The position numbers and the translations under genes were made by a program. From positions 1-5,792 of the forward strand of contig JAPKZM010000251.1 in assembly GCA_026393775.1 (NCBI GenBank): a stretch of 5,792 nt of DNA, given 5' to 3'. The notes below the pieces were generated by a model. It was not told where the DNA came from, did no database searches, and saw only the letters and a list, made by a program, of their open reading frames with translations. Within the stretch, counting starts at the first letter, position 1. Every line of letters begins with the position of its first letter. Of this stretch, positions 5,230-5,792 are shown in pieces. This DNA comes from Candidatus Aminicenantota bacterium. GTDB taxonomy: Bacteria > Acidobacteriota > Aminicenantia > UBA2199.

Positions 5230-5792
5230 TTACTTATTCCAATCGCGCAAGTAGCGGAAATCGATGCCCACGGTCCTGGCATGAAGCTTGCAGACCGGCG
5301 GCATGGTACGCTTGAACTGCGAAGCGACGATCATTTTTTTTATCCGGCGGACGATCGCCAGGGCAAAGCCGCGTTCGACGATCTCGCCTTCGTCCCAGCG
5401 CTTGTCGATCATCAGGTGCAGGATGAGGTCGAGGTCATGGTAGCTGATGCCGATCTCACCCTCGTCGGTCTGCCCGGGCCACAGGTCGGCCGACGGCTTC
5501 TTGGCGATGATGGCTTCGGGGATGCCCAGGTAACGGGCCAGCTCGAACACCTGGGTCTTGTAGAGATCGCCGATGGGCAGGAAGGCGGCGGCCGAATCGC
5601 CGAACTGGGTGGAGTAGCCGACCAGGAGCTCGCTCTTGTTCGAGGTCCCGGCCACCAGCGCCTTTTTGCGCACCGAAAAATCGTAGAGGACGGACATCCG
5701 CTCCCGGGCGCACTTGTTGCCGATCTGCAGACGGTTTTCAGCCGGGAAGCGGTCGAAGTAGGCATCCACGGCCGGCGAGATGTCGATGACCT
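5230..5792 (-). CDS. nadE: NAD+ synthetase, C-terminal part (runs off right edge)
   Basis: The frame stays open to the right edge. The first in-window residues read V-I-D-I-S-P-A-V-D-A-Y-F, so a GTG at 5769 is probably an internal valine rather than the start. About 187 residues are visible. NadE amidates nicotinate adenine dinucleotide to NAD+ with ATP, the last step of NAD synthesis. Motifs are R-E-R-M-S-V-L-Y, V-A-G-T-S-N-K-S-E, G-Y-S-T-Q-F-G-D, P-I-G-D-L-Y-K-T-Q-V, K-P-S-A-D-L-W-P-G-Q-T-D-E and I-G-I-S-Y-H-D-L-D, then a late F-K-R-T-M-P-P. The N-terminal P-loop (SGGxDS) and any glutaminase domain are outside the window, so ammonia- versus glutamine-dependence cannot be decided. It is the most upstream visible gene of the minus-strand operon, and the promoter is not in view. 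Confidence 0.95.
   Translation of the reverse strand, partial: VIDISPAVDAYFDRFPAENRLQIGNKCARERMSVLYDFSVRKKALVAGTSNKSELLVGYSTQFGDSAAAFLPIGDLYKTQVFELARYLGIPEAIIAKKPSADLWPGQTDEGEIGISYHDLDLILHLMIDKRWDEGEIVERGFALAIVRRIKKMIVASQFKRTMPPVCKLHARTVGIDFRYLRDWNK

Noticed and set aside
5230..5769. Complete 179-residue protein starting at GTG 5769
   Set aside because: The same frame continues to the window edge with residues that fit NadE, and NadE needs an upstream P-loop, so it is a partial gene.

Overview
This 5.8-kb window is GC-rich and carries ordinary bacterial core genes. It looks like chromosome of a Gram-negative (diderm) bacterium. The support is an outer-membrane beta-barrel of the BamA/TamA type with signal peptide and C-terminal Phe, an RNase P RNA with a type A layout, and a sigma-54-type activator. 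The species cannot be named from the sequence. An Acidobacteriota/Aminicenantota-like source would fit the gene style, but that is a weak guess. I see no mobile element, phage gene, CRISPR array, tRNA or integration site.

Plus-strand half, 1-3248. The window opens on the last 34 codons of a TldD-family peptidase gene. A full-length partner gene of the TldE/PmbA type overlaps it by 20 bases. After a 60-base gap with a strong-looking sigma-70 promoter comes an NtrC/NtrX-type response regulator (receiver, AAA+ sigma-54 activation domain, Fis-type HTH). Its last codons run into rnpB, the catalytic RNA of RNase P (about 2819-3248). The rnpB extended -10 box lies within the codons for the end of the regulator's HTH, and the regulator's stop codon falls in the loop of an rnpB hairpin.

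Minus-strand half, 3267-5792, convergent with rnpB. Read from right to left it is a compact operon: nadE (NAD+ synthetase, C-terminal part only, running off the right edge), rsmI (16S rRNA C1402 ribose methyltransferase) 3 bases later, then a POTRA-less BamA/TamA-type outer-membrane barrel whose start overlaps the rsmI stop by 11 bases. The barrel stop lies only 18 bases from the predicted rnpB 3' end, and no convincing intrinsic terminator separates the two.

The genes serve separate housekeeping roles: peptide processing, transcription control, tRNA 5' maturation, NAD synthesis, rRNA modification and envelope. I found no new multi-gene system. The points worth a second look are the nesting of the rnpB promoter and 5' end inside a protein gene, the predicted leaderless regulator mRNA with an inverted repeat around its -10 box, an enlarged P18 region in rnpB, and the divergent TldE.
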